Assembly: GCA_044347755.1 (NCBI GenBank) | Contig: JBIKUE010000004.1 | Coordinates: 1-64,000 of the forward strand | Direction of reading: 5' to 3' | Origin: M3007 sp044347755 | GTDB taxonomy: Bacteria; Bacteroidota; Bacteroidia; Chitinophagales; Saprospiraceae | DNA length: 64,000 nucleotides | In this document: piece by piece, positions 40,704 to 48,461 of the stretch | Position numbering within the stretch: the first letter of the stretch is position 1 | How the letters are laid out: every line of letters starts with the position of its first letter | Made by a program: the position numbers and the translations under genes | Notes under the pieces: model-generated | What the model was told of the DNA's origin: nothing | The model's input: the letters and a program-made list of their open reading frames with translations, nothing else | Database searches by the model: none

Positions 40704-41704
40704 TATCCCGCCCAAACCAATCTTAACGTGTGTACTGGTTGGTTCTCAGCCTGAATTCTGACGAAATATACGCCTGGCTGAATTTTTGGGGTGAGTCTGT
40801 TATCGCCCTTTTGAATGGTTTGACGGAAGACGTTGCGACCCGCCAGGTCAAAAAGCGCCAGTTGAGCTGAGTTGAAAGGCAGACTCACGTTAAACCAACC
40901 AGAAGCCGGGTTAGGCGAAATCACCGGAATAACAGACATCTCTGTTGGATCAATGATGTTTATGGTTGTTTTCCATTGATCATACAATCGTTGCAGAGAA
41001 TCAATGGGCTCCATGCCGGCTGGCAAGGATGGTACGTTCAGATCCAGCCAAAAGTTGTCGTCAGCATCTCCAGGCTTGGCTACTCGTACAAAGGCAGAGA
41101 GCGACGAAGTGCCATTTTGCAGGCAACGGCTATCTGCGCCAGGTACATTCGCACCTTGAAGGCAGGCCATAAGTCTGTCAGAAAGAGATCCGGTTGCAGC
41201 AAGAAAACGGGCTTCCATGCTATCCAGAATTTCAGGTCCCGACAAAATATTACCTTGAATGGCATAATTAGTCCCCAATCGATGTCCTTTCCAGTTGAGG
41301 CAGCCGCTGCCAGTCAGTGCCGCTGAACGGGGATGTCCCTGAGAATCAAAATCTACAATGCCGTATTGCCGGTTCACCCATGCAAAGCCCCCTTGTGCAT
41401 CATTGGCTTTTAGCCAGGCAATTATTTCCTGAGGAGACAGCCCTTCTTCCATCCGCAATCTGGCGTTGTTTTGATTGGTAGCATTCCAGTATGACTGCGT
41501 ATGAATGGCTCCCCGCCCCGGAAGGATATCACTGATAATGATGGCCCCGTTACTGCCGGGGAACTGGATATTGTCCAGACAACTGGCGCCGGCACTGCCA
41601 ATTTCACCGGTAATAGTATCTACGGCAACAATGGAAAAAGTATCCTGAGCAATGATTTGGAAACCTACGCCAAGAAACAACCAAAAAAGTATGTGTTTTT
41701 TCAT
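40703..41704 (-). CDS. DUF1028 (Ntn-hydrolase-like) protein with T9SS sorting domain
   Basis: 333 residues. After the signal peptide (MKKHILFWLFLGVGFQIIAQ) residues 21-235 match DUF1028: DTFSIVAVDTITGEIGSAGASC, GAIIISDILPGRGAIHTQSYWN, YAIQGNILSGPEILDSMEARFLAATGSLSDRLMACLQGA. The new N-terminus after signal removal is not obviously catalytic. The last 85 residues form a type A sorting domain (VIPVISPNPASGWFNVSLPF ... GVYFVRIQAENQPVHTLRLV). So it should be exported through the T9SS. Function unknown. Confidence 0.9.
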   Translation of the reverse strand: MKKHILFWLFLGVGFQIIAQDTFSIVAVDTITGEIGSAGASCLDNIQFPGSNGAIIISDILPGRGAIHTQSYWNATNQNNARLRMEEGLSPQEIIAWLKANDAQGGFAWVNRQYGIVDFDSQGHPRSAALTGSGCLNWKGHRLGTNYAIQGNILSGPEILDSMEARFLAATGSLSDRLMACLQGANVPGADSRCLQNGTSSLSAFVRVAKPGDADDNFWLDLNVPSLPAGMEPIDSLQRLYDQWKTTINIIDPTEMSVIPVISPNPASGWFNVSLPFNSAQLALFDLAGRNVFRQTIQKGDNRLTPKIQPGVYFVRIQAENQPVHTLRLVWAG

Positions 41705-41719
41705 GATTCAAAGTGTTTT

Positions 41720-41766
41720 AAAAAAAAGATCCGTTCTGAAGGTCTATTCACCCATCAGAACGGATC
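41720..41766 (-). terminator. Rho-independent terminator after the Ppx-like gene
   Basis: GATCCGTTCTGA pairs with TCAGAACGGATC around a 15-base loop; on the minus strand it is followed by a run of nine T (41720-41728). Confidence 0.9.
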
Positions 41767-41786
41767 AAATATAGGGCATGATCGAA

Positions 41787-42800
41787 TTATAGATTCAACA
41801 AAAAGCCAATGGTAAAGTTGGCGTCCCAGTCGAATACAAATTGCTTACAACCAGTGGCGTCTGCAATGGCTGCATAAATATTCAGGCCGGCTTCCTGTTT
41901 GGCGCCTTCTGCCTTATAATCAGCCGGTGCTTTTAGAACGGTATAGCGTTCTTTTCCACTGCGGGTTTGCTTTGCCAATTCATAAGGCACTCCACCAATG
42001 ATAAAGCAGGTGTTGCGCAGGTTGGATGGCACCTGAGAAGCTTTGCTTTTTACATCCTGATATACCGTACCTGCACTCAGGTTGTTTTGGTAATATTTGG
42101 CGCCTGCTGCTTCCAGGGCTCCATTCGGCAACCAGGAAATTTTAGTGTTCCCAGAGCCAATATCCACCACGAATCCGCTTTTTTTGAACTGTTCAGGCAG
42201 CACGGAACGCAGTGCAAGCTTTGCTTCCTGTTCCGGGGTAACCACGTTTACCACATAGCCCATGGTTTTCAAGGCAGCATTGATTTTAGGCATGATTTCC
42301 TCTTTTTGAGCGCCGGAACTGACTACAAAGTGGATATCACGGGCCCCTACGCCAAAACCTACCATATCAGCAATATAGCGGCGTAACCCGGCTTTAACGT
42401 CCTCGTCAGTAGCTAGTCCTTCTTTTACCAGGCTAACACCAAACTCAGCCTTTTCCAGTTTCCAATTTCGCTGATTATCTACTCTGATAATGAAGGAATT
42501 AAATCCGGTAGCACCCAATTCTACCACACCTTTCAGTTTGCCTGCATTGGGTAATGGAGCGGTGTAGTTAAAGGCTGCTGGAGTAAAACTAGCGCCTGAT
42601 TTGCCCCAGGATGTAGAGGTAGGGGTATTATTGGCCGGAGCGCCTTCAGAAGCTGCATTTGTATCCGTTTGTTCGGTTTTTTCTGCATTTCCGTCTCCGC
42701 CAAGACCGAGATTAGGCAGGAATTGTTTAGCTGCAAAATACACACCGGCTACAATGGCCAGTGTAATAAGCAGACGGGAGAAAGTGGTTAATCGTGCCAT
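41787..42800 (-). CDS. Membrane-anchored Ppx/GppA-like (ASKHA fold) protein
   Basis: 337 residues. An N-terminal membrane helix (LLITLAIVAGVYFAAKQFL, 10-28) and an Asn/Thr/Ala-rich linker to about residue 85 precede an actin-like fold: phosphate-1 loop VVELGATGFNSFIIRV (91-107; Glu94 in place of the usual Asp), and phosphate-2 loop FVVDIGSGNTKISWL (Asp213). TPEQEAKLALRS (188-199) sits where Ppx has its catalytic Glu. It is shorter than Ppx/GppA and lacks the C-terminal HD part. It may be a phosphatase or a nucleotide sensor at the membrane. Single gene with its own terminator. Confidence 0.7.
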   Translation of the reverse strand: MARLTTFSRLLITLAIVAGVYFAAKQFLPNLGLGGDGNAEKTEQTDTNAASEGAPANNTPTSTSWGKSGASFTPAAFNYTAPLPNAGKLKGVVELGATGFNSFIIRVDNQRNWKLEKAEFGVSLVKEGLATDEDVKAGLRRYIADMVGFGVGARDIHFVVSSGAQKEEIMPKINAALKTMGYVVNVVTPEQEAKLALRSVLPEQFKKSGFVVDIGSGNTKISWLPNGALEAAGAKYYQNNLSAGTVYQDVKSKASQVPSNLRNTCFIIGGVPYELAKQTRSGKERYTVLKAPADYKAEGAKQEAGLNIYAAIADATGCKQFVFDWDANFTIGFLLNL

Positions 42801-42952
42801 AGTAAGTTAATATTGTTGTTGGTTGATGGTTGAATGGTAAAGTTCGACGGTCGAAGGTCTGTGATTATGCAAAGGCAGATGCGGTTTTTTTCTGCCAATG
42901 AAGGATTTTGAACGATGTCAATCCGGCACAATCAGACAATCGCAAAATGGAA

Positions 42953-44260
42953 TCAACTCTTTGATCCGGCAATTTCCACTTCTTTACGCTCAATGGTGGG
43001 CACATTTTTCACTACCATATGCATGGTATTCCGGATCCGCTCTTCAAAAAGCACAATTTTACCTTTTTTTAGGTTCGTGATCGTATCTTCCATGTAATGA
43101 CGTACTGTGATCAGTTCCAATCCCTGTTCTATTTTCACCTTGAATTCGTCTGACACTTCTTTCACAAACTTCTCAAGTCTGTCAGGTACGTTCGGCACAC
43201 AAATGGTGAATGAAACTGCGGTATTCTGCATCATATTCACAAAGATGCGGAGGTCTGCGGCCTTGCCGAACAAACGTGCCATATGGTGCTCTGCCACAAA
43301 AGAGTAGTCCAGCGTGCTAATATGCATTAACGCCTGGTTTTTCTCTACGACCACTATGGGCGGATAGTTATCATCTGTGTCTGAACTAATTTCCGTTCCG
43401 GGCGCTGTTGGATCCAGGAAGGATTTAACGAACATGGGTATGTTCTTGTTTTGCAGGGGCTTAATCGTTTTTGGGTGGATCACCTGGGCGCCATAGTAAG
43501 TCATTTCAATGGCCTCACGGTAGCTGAGGCGGTCCAACTTGATCGTATTGTCGAAGATACGCGGATCAGCATTGAGTACGCCAGGCACATCTTTCCAAAT
43601 CGTCATGGCTTCGGCATCCAGGCAATGGGAAAAAATGGCTGCAGAATAGTCTGAACCTTCCCGCCCGAGGGTTGTGGTGAAGTTTTCAGAAGTGCTGCCA
43701 ATGAATCCCTGAGTGAGCACAAAACCACCTTTTTCCAACATTGGAGCTACGATTTTGTGGGCATTTGCCTTGGTTTTATCCCAATTAACCCAGCCTTCGC
43801 GATAGGTATTATCTGTGGCAACCACATCGCGGGCATCCAGCCATTGGGTTTTCTGTCCAATCTTATTGAGATAGGATGCCACGATCTTTGACGATACCAA
43901 CTCACCCATACAAACGATCTGATCGTACATGTAATCGTAATTTTCGGAGGGCTTTTCCTCAAGCACCCACTCCCCTTCAACAAAGGTATCGTTTACGGTA
44001 GTGAACGCTTCATCACCGGCCTCGAACAACTCACGCATGATGGCATAATGCTGTTCTTTTAACGCGTTGTACAGGTTTTGAGCCTCTCCGGTTTGGTTGG
44101 CGTGGGCGGCAATCACGGCTTCCAGCGCATTGGTAGTTTTACCCATGGCCGAAACAATGACTACAAGTGATTGATTTTGAAAACGTTGTAAAATAGACGC
44201 CACATTTTTAACGCCCGCTGCGTCCTTTAGGCTTGCGCCTCCGAATTTGAAAACCTGCAT
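42953..44260 (-). CDS. lysC: Aspartate kinase
   Basis: 435 residues, monofunctional. Kinase domain: VFKFGGASLKDAAGVKNVASIL (KFGGAS at 4-9), VIVSAMGKTTNAL, TTLGREGSDYSAAIFSHCLDAEAMTIWKDVPGVLNADPRIF, and YREAIEMTYYGAQVIHPKTIKPLQ. The ACT regulatory region (about 300-400) is shorter than in E. coli LysC. It phosphorylates aspartate, the first step to lysine, threonine and methionine. The gene symbol is by function; ask/lysC/thrA-type naming cannot be decided here. Confidence 0.94.
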   Translation of the reverse strand: MQVFKFGGASLKDAAGVKNVASILQRFQNQSLVVIVSAMGKTTNALEAVIAAHANQTGEAQNLYNALKEQHYAIMRELFEAGDEAFTTVNDTFVEGEWVLEEKPSENYDYMYDQIVCMGELVSSKIVASYLNKIGQKTQWLDARDVVATDNTYREGWVNWDKTKANAHKIVAPMLEKGGFVLTQGFIGSTSENFTTTLGREGSDYSAAIFSHCLDAEAMTIWKDVPGVLNADPRIFDNTIKLDRLSYREAIEMTYYGAQVIHPKTIKPLQNKNIPMFVKSFLDPTAPGTEISSDTDDNYPPIVVVEKNQALMHISTLDYSFVAEHHMARLFGKAADLRIFVNMMQNTAVSFTICVPNVPDRLEKFVKEVSDEFKVKIEQGLELITVRHYMEDTITNLKKGKIVLFEERIRNTMHMVVKNVPTIERKEVEIAGSKS

Positions 44261-44305
44261 TATTGAGTGAAATGATTTGATGTTGTTGATTGATACGTAA
44301 AAGAT

Positions 44306-44821
44306 CTATTTACGCCACATTTGGGCCGGACAACGGTCTAATACAAGCGTGTCAATGAACGCATCGTAATAAACGAGTTCACCACGCAAAGTATCCGGAT
44401 GAACCAATCGTCCCTGAAAACGGACATCACAAACTTTGCCGTTGATCTTGCATTCATCTTTGGCAAAACTGGCGCCGGTAGAAACGGAATCTGTAGTCAC
44501 GCCTGCTTTATTGTACACTGTAACCGTTTCATCACCCCGCTTTACTTCAAAACGGAGCAGTTGTACGCCAAGCGCTGTTTCCGGAATAAAACTGACTAAT
44601 ACGGTTTCCTGCATGCAAGGGCAATCTACCTGCCAGTAAAACTGATTTTCAGCCAGAGCAATGCATTCATCTGCTATTTCAAAACGCCCTTCATTACAAA
44701 CACAATCATTTTTGGAACGTTCATAACCATTGTCGCACTTAGGGCTGCAACCAGCTGAGCCGATGTAAAAAACAAGACATACCATGCAGGCCAGTCCTGA
44801 AAATTGGGTAATTTGCTTCAT
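44306..44821 (-). CDS. Cysteine-rich lipoprotein of unknown function
   Basis: 171 residues from ATG 44821 (MKQITQFSGLACMVCLVFYIGSAGC, Cys25 as lipidation site). Mature part starts SPKCDNGYERSKNDCVCNEGRFEIADEC, an EGF-like spacing of six cysteines, then a beta-rich domain with further Cys (VDCPCMQETVLV, FAKDECKINGKVCDVRF). A TACATTTG -7 box at 44847-44854 fits this start. Probably a surface or periplasmic lipoprotein. Confidence 0.72.
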   Translation of the reverse strand: MKQITQFSGLACMVCLVFYIGSAGCSPKCDNGYERSKNDCVCNEGRFEIADECIALAENQFYWQVDCPCMQETVLVSFIPETALGVQLLRFEVKRGDETVTVYNKAGVTTDSVSTGASFAKDECKINGKVCDVRFQGRLVHPDTLRGELVYYDAFIDTLVLDRCPAQMWRK

Positions 44822-44846
44822 AATTAAGTAGCTAATTTGTGTCTTG

Positions 44847-44854
44847 CAAATGTA
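44847..44854 (-). promoter_or_regulatory. Probable -7 box for the Cys-rich lipoprotein gene
   Basis: TACATTTG on the minus strand, perfect TAnnTTTG, 26 bases before the ATG at 44821. No clear -33 box. Confidence 0.45.
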
Positions 44855-44893
44855 TAGCAATAGAAGAATTTCCCTAGAACTCTCCCATAAACA

Positions 44894-45745
44894 TTACTCC
44901 TCAATAGGTGGCAAATGCACCTTAGCTGTATCATGAGCTGGCAACAAGGCGTTCTCCCTGGGAAACTCCACTTCTTTGATATTATCTGGTCGTGCTTTCA
45001 GATGGAGTGAAGAGACAGCTGCATTGTTTTTGCGAAAACTGCCCACAGAAATAACCACGATCAAGGCAATCAGACTCCAACCCAGCCAGTCTGCCGGACG
45101 AAAAGGCGGTGGTGGATTGAAATCAAATTGCGCAGGATTTTCACCCAAATAAGGAAGCGCATATTTGGAGGCAGGGCGAATTCCGTTACCCTCATTTTTC
45201 CCAAGCATTTGGTAATAACGCACCTCGTTTATCCGAACCTGAACCACTTTTATCAGTGCAGCAATTTCCTCTGTAGCCTTTCTGAATCCCTCGTCCTGTA
45301 ATACAAATGACTTTAGCGTTTTCCCACCTAACAAGGGTTCAAACAATTGTATACCGGAGCCTTTTTTCCAATCGGTATCATTCAGCAGTAAAGGAATAAT
45401 CATTGGGCCAAGGTCTTCCCGTTCACAATCAGCTCTTCGAGCCAATGCCAACGAAACATCTTCCGCAAACCGTGGATCTTTCAAGCTTTTGGCACTGACC
45501 AGAAAAAGATAGATATGCGCGTTTTCCCTTCTTTTATTCAAAGGCTCCCGGTACAGTTTTCTTGGATCTACAGGGTAATACCAAGGAAGGAGGATACGCC
45601 AGGAAAGTGGTAATTCTTCAGGTGGAGCCGGAGGATCATAATGCCAGATATTCACCTCATCGCGCATGGGATAAAGCCATTCCATCAGGCGATCAGCGAC
45701 CGCCTTTTCTTCCGGTGCATGGACGATGAATAAGTTGACTTTCAT
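44894..45745 (-). CDS. TIR-like domain protein with C-terminal membrane anchor
   Basis: 283 residues. Residues 1-165 look like a TIR-type flavodoxin fold: first strand VNLFIVHAPEEKAVADRLMEWL, strand IYLFLVSAKSLKDPRFAEDVSLAL with Glu95 where TIR NADases have their catalytic Glu, and MIIPLLLNDTDW. Then a Pro-rich linker (PPPPFRPADW), one membrane helix (LGWSLIALIVVISVG, about 221-235) and a 45-residue tail. The TIR assignment is from pattern only; the NADase residue is a candidate. It could be a scaffold or an immune-type effector. Divergent from the coiled-coil gene. Confidence 0.55.
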   Translation of the reverse strand: MKVNLFIVHAPEEKAVADRLMEWLYPMRDEVNIWHYDPPAPPEELPLSWRILLPWYYPVDPRKLYREPLNKRRENAHIYLFLVSAKSLKDPRFAEDVSLALARRADCEREDLGPMIIPLLLNDTDWKKGSGIQLFEPLLGGKTLKSFVLQDEGFRKATEEIAALIKVVQVRINEVRYYQMLGKNEGNGIRPASKYALPYLGENPAQFDFNPPPPFRPADWLGWSLIALIVVISVGSFRKNNAAVSSLHLKARPDNIKEVEFPRENALLPAHDTAKVHLPPIEE

Positions 45746-45860
45746 TTATTTCGGCAAAATTGCAGCGTTCGTCGCAAAAATGAGATGTTTTAATCAGTAC
45801 TCCTCCTTTTTCGCATCAAGATTTCAAACCAACCCCCACAAACACCTTAAATTTGCCCAA

Positions 45861-45910
45861 TTCCCCACATTAACCACATTCCCACATTAACCACATTTCC
45901 CACATTTCCC
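45861..45910. repeat. CCACATT-type array directly before the coiled-coil gene
   Basis: About five units (CCCACATTAACCACATTCCC and similar), ending exactly at the ATG at 45911, so the array forms the translation leader. Confidence 0.85.
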
Positions 45911-46456
45911 ATGACTACCACCTCTTCGCTGTTTGCTTCAGAAGGATCAGATCTAAAAAGTCTTGAATTTATTGCACAGGCCATTGAAAAGAATAATCTT
46001 CCTGGCTTTGACTATCTGGAATTCAAACGGGCTATATCACAGTTAAGCACCATGAAGCTTGACGAAGCCACAGCCTATAAAAGTGCTTTTACCACTGCAG
46101 CAACCCTGGGTATTACCAAAGAAAAGCTGATTGAAACAGCCAGCTACTATCGCAATCTTGTAGAAAAAGAAAAAGAGCATTTTGCACAGGCTCTGGATCA
46201 TCAGAATTCCACCAAAGTAACAGCGCGCCAACAGGAAATAGATCGTTTGCGTGACCAGATAGAACGGCATAAAACAGAGATCACCAGACTCCAGGATGAA
46301 ATTGCAGGTTACCTGAATCAGGTGTCCGCTGCAGAAGCAACGGTACAACAGGAATCTGACAAACTGGAAAAAGCCAAAACGGCTTTTGAGAAGGCTCATC
46401 AGATGGTTTTGCTCACCATTGACCGGGATGTGGAACAGATGCATAAACATCTGTGA
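45911..46456 (+). CDS. Coiled-coil protein of unknown function
   Basis: 181 residues, no signal peptide. Residues 1-85 are helical (SLEFIAQAIEKNNLPGFDYLEFKRAISQLSTMKLDEATAYKSAFTTAATLG) and residues 88-175 form one long coiled coil (IDRLRDQIERHKTEITRLQDEIAGYLNQVSAAEATV). No family recognised; it may oligomerise. The ATG follows a CCACATT array without a spacer. The flavoprotein gene starts about 33 bases after it. Confidence 0.7.
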   Translation: MTTTSSLFASEGSDLKSLEFIAQAIEKNNLPGFDYLEFKRAISQLSTMKLDEATAYKSAFTTAATLGITKEKLIETASYYRNLVEKEKEHFAQALDHQNSTKVTARQQEIDRLRDQIERHKTEITRLQDEIAGYLNQVSAAEATVQQESDKLEKAKTAFEKAHQMVLLTIDRDVEQMHKHL

Positions 46457-46489
46457 TAAAATTATTGGAATTATCTCCAACACCCTATT

Positions 46490-48307
46490 TTGGCGGCATT
46501 AAATTTATATGCCGTGAATCCAACAGATATCAAAGACCCGGAATACTTCCACAAAGTGGTGGATTGCCAATATGCCTGCCCGGCCCATACGCCGGTGCCG
46601 GAATACATCCGATTGATTGCCGCTGAGCGTTATACAGAGGCTTATATGATCAATTGGGAGTCCAACGTATTCCCGGGCGTGCTTGGGCGCACCTGCGACC
46701 GCCCCTGCGAACCGGCTTGCCGGCGGGGGCGTGTGGAAGAAGAACCTGTTGCCATTTGCCGCTTAAAGCGTGTAGCCGCAGATTTCAAAGGAGACGTAAA
46801 ATCTCTTATGCCCAAAGGGCCCTTTCCGTTTAATGGCAAAAAGGTAGCCCTGATAGGCGGCGGACCGGCAGCATTAACTGTTGCCAGAGACCTGGCTCCG
46901 CTGGGGTATGAAATCCACCTGTATGATGAACAACCGGCCGGCGGAGGTATGATGCGCAGCCAAATCCCCTCGTTCCGTTTACCGGAAAGCGTGCTGGACG
47001 AAGAAGTGGGATATATTCTGGATCTGGGCATCCACGCACAGTTCCGCCATTATGTTTCCAGCATGAAGGAAATGCTGGGCAAAGGGTATGATGCGATTTT
47101 TGTGGGTACTGGTGCTCCCCGTGGTCGAGACTTGAACGATCTTCCAGGAAGGGCAGAAGCTGGTGCTAACATTCAAATTGGTATTGAGTTCCTGGCCAAT
47201 GTAGCTTTCGAACATACCAAATCTATTGGAAAAAAGGTTCTGGTACTAGGCGGAGGTAATACCGCCATGGACTGCTGCCGCACCTCCCGACGTTTGGGTG
47301 GAGAGGATGTAAAAGTGGTGGTAAGAAGTCCTAAGTCTGAAATGAAAGCATCGCCCTGGGAAATTGAAGACGCCATTCATGAGGATATTCCTATTTATGA
47401 AAATCATGTGCCTAAAGCTTTCGTGATTAAAAACGGAAAGCTGGCAGGCATGAATTTCGAAAAGGTGAAGGCGGTATACGATGAAAATGGGAAAAGAAGC
47501 CTGGTGCCAACAGGCGAACCAGAAGTGTTTTTCGAAGCCGACGATGTACTGATAGCTGTTGGCCAGGAGAATGCTTTCCCATGGGTTGAACGTGATCTGG
47601 GCATTGAGTTTGACAAATGGGAACTTCCCAAACTCGACAAAGTCTCCTTCCAGTCTACCCTGCCCCATGTGTTCTTTGGTGGAGATGCCGCACTGGGTCC
47701 TAAAAATGTTATTACTGCAGTGGCCCAGGGGCACCAGGCAGCCGTTTCCATAGATCTGTTCCTGAATGGCAAAGATTTGCACGAACGCCCGTCGCCCATG
47801 ACCAATTTGATCCATCAAAAGATGGGGATTCATGAATGGATGTACGATAGCAGTGTGGCTGCTGATTTACGGTTTAAAGTACCCCATGCCGACAAGTCCA
47901 AATCGCTGCAAGACCGATTAATGGAGGTGGAATTAGGCTTTAATGTAGAAACTGCGTTTAAAGAAGCTCAGCGTTGCCTGAACTGTGATGTCCAAACGGT
48001 ATTTACCACTGATCGTTGCATCGAATGCGATGCATGTGTGGATATCTGCCCAACCTCCTGCATTACATTCACTGAAAATGGGGAAGAAGACGATTTGCGT
48101 ACAAGATTATCTGCACCCGCACATGAATTGAGTCAGGATCTCTATGTTTCTACTGAACTCAAAACCAAACGAGTCATGGTGAAAGATGAAAACGTGTGTC
48201 TGCACTGTGGCCTTTGCGCAGAACGTTGCCCAACCGCCGCCTGGGACATGCAGAAATATCTGTACAACACGGCTAAGGCAGGGGGGAAGGTTTATGGGGG
48301 TTTATAG
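46490..48307 (+). CDS. GltD-like FAD/NAD(P) oxidoreductase with C-terminal 2[4Fe-4S] ferredoxin domain
   Basis: 605 residues if translation starts at TTG 46490; GTG 46514 (VNPTDIKDPEYF) is an alternative, and no ATG is available before residue 53. The N-terminal cluster domain has VDCQYACPAHTPVPEYI and GRTCDRPCEPACRRG. FAD site VALIGGGPAALTVARDL, NAD(P) site VLVLGGGNTAMDCC, and a second FAD motif VFFGGDAALGPKNVITAVAQG, as in GltD. The C-terminus holds CIECDACVDICPTSC and CLHCGLCAERCPTAAW. It should move electrons between NAD(P)H and ferredoxin or a partner such as a 2-oxoacid oxidoreductase, which is not in the window. The last six residues (KVYGGL) are encoded by a GTTTATGGG repeat. Confidence 0.88.
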   Translation: MAALNLYAVNPTDIKDPEYFHKVVDCQYACPAHTPVPEYIRLIAAERYTEAYMINWESNVFPGVLGRTCDRPCEPACRRGRVEEEPVAICRLKRVAADFKGDVKSLMPKGPFPFNGKKVALIGGGPAALTVARDLAPLGYEIHLYDEQPAGGGMMRSQIPSFRLPESVLDEEVGYILDLGIHAQFRHYVSSMKEMLGKGYDAIFVGTGAPRGRDLNDLPGRAEAGANIQIGIEFLANVAFEHTKSIGKKVLVLGGGNTAMDCCRTSRRLGGEDVKVVVRSPKSEMKASPWEIEDAIHEDIPIYENHVPKAFVIKNGKLAGMNFEKVKAVYDENGKRSLVPTGEPEVFFEADDVLIAVGQENAFPWVERDLGIEFDKWELPKLDKVSFQSTLPHVFFGGDAALGPKNVITAVAQGHQAAVSIDLFLNGKDLHERPSPMTNLIHQKMGIHEWMYDSSVAADLRFKVPHADKSKSLQDRLMEVELGFNVETAFKEAQRCLNCDVQTVFTTDRCIECDACVDICPTSCITFTENGEEDDLRTRLSAPAHELSQDLYVSTELKTKRVMVKDENVCLHCGLCAERCPTAAWDMQKYLYNTAKAGGKVYGGL

Positions 48308-48375
48308 GGTTTATGGGGGTTTATGGGGTTTATGTATCCCGGAATGGGATTCCGGGAAGGTTTATAGGTTTATGG
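48289..48375. repeat. GTTTATGGG-type repeat array with nested CCCGGAAT palindrome
   Basis: About six units of GGTTTATGGG/GGTTTATAGG. The first two are inside the preceding reading frame and supply its last codons and stop. At 48338-48356 a perfect CCCGGAAT-GGG-ATTCCGGG palindrome, sharing TGTATCCCGGAATG with the cluster at 34274, interrupts the array. Confidence 0.8.
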
Positions 48376-48461
48376 CTGCCGAGTAATTTTTTGATTTCAT
48401 CGAATATTTTGGTGATGGAGGCTTAAATTGCCCGTGTTTCGCACAGCAAAACCTTTTAGCT

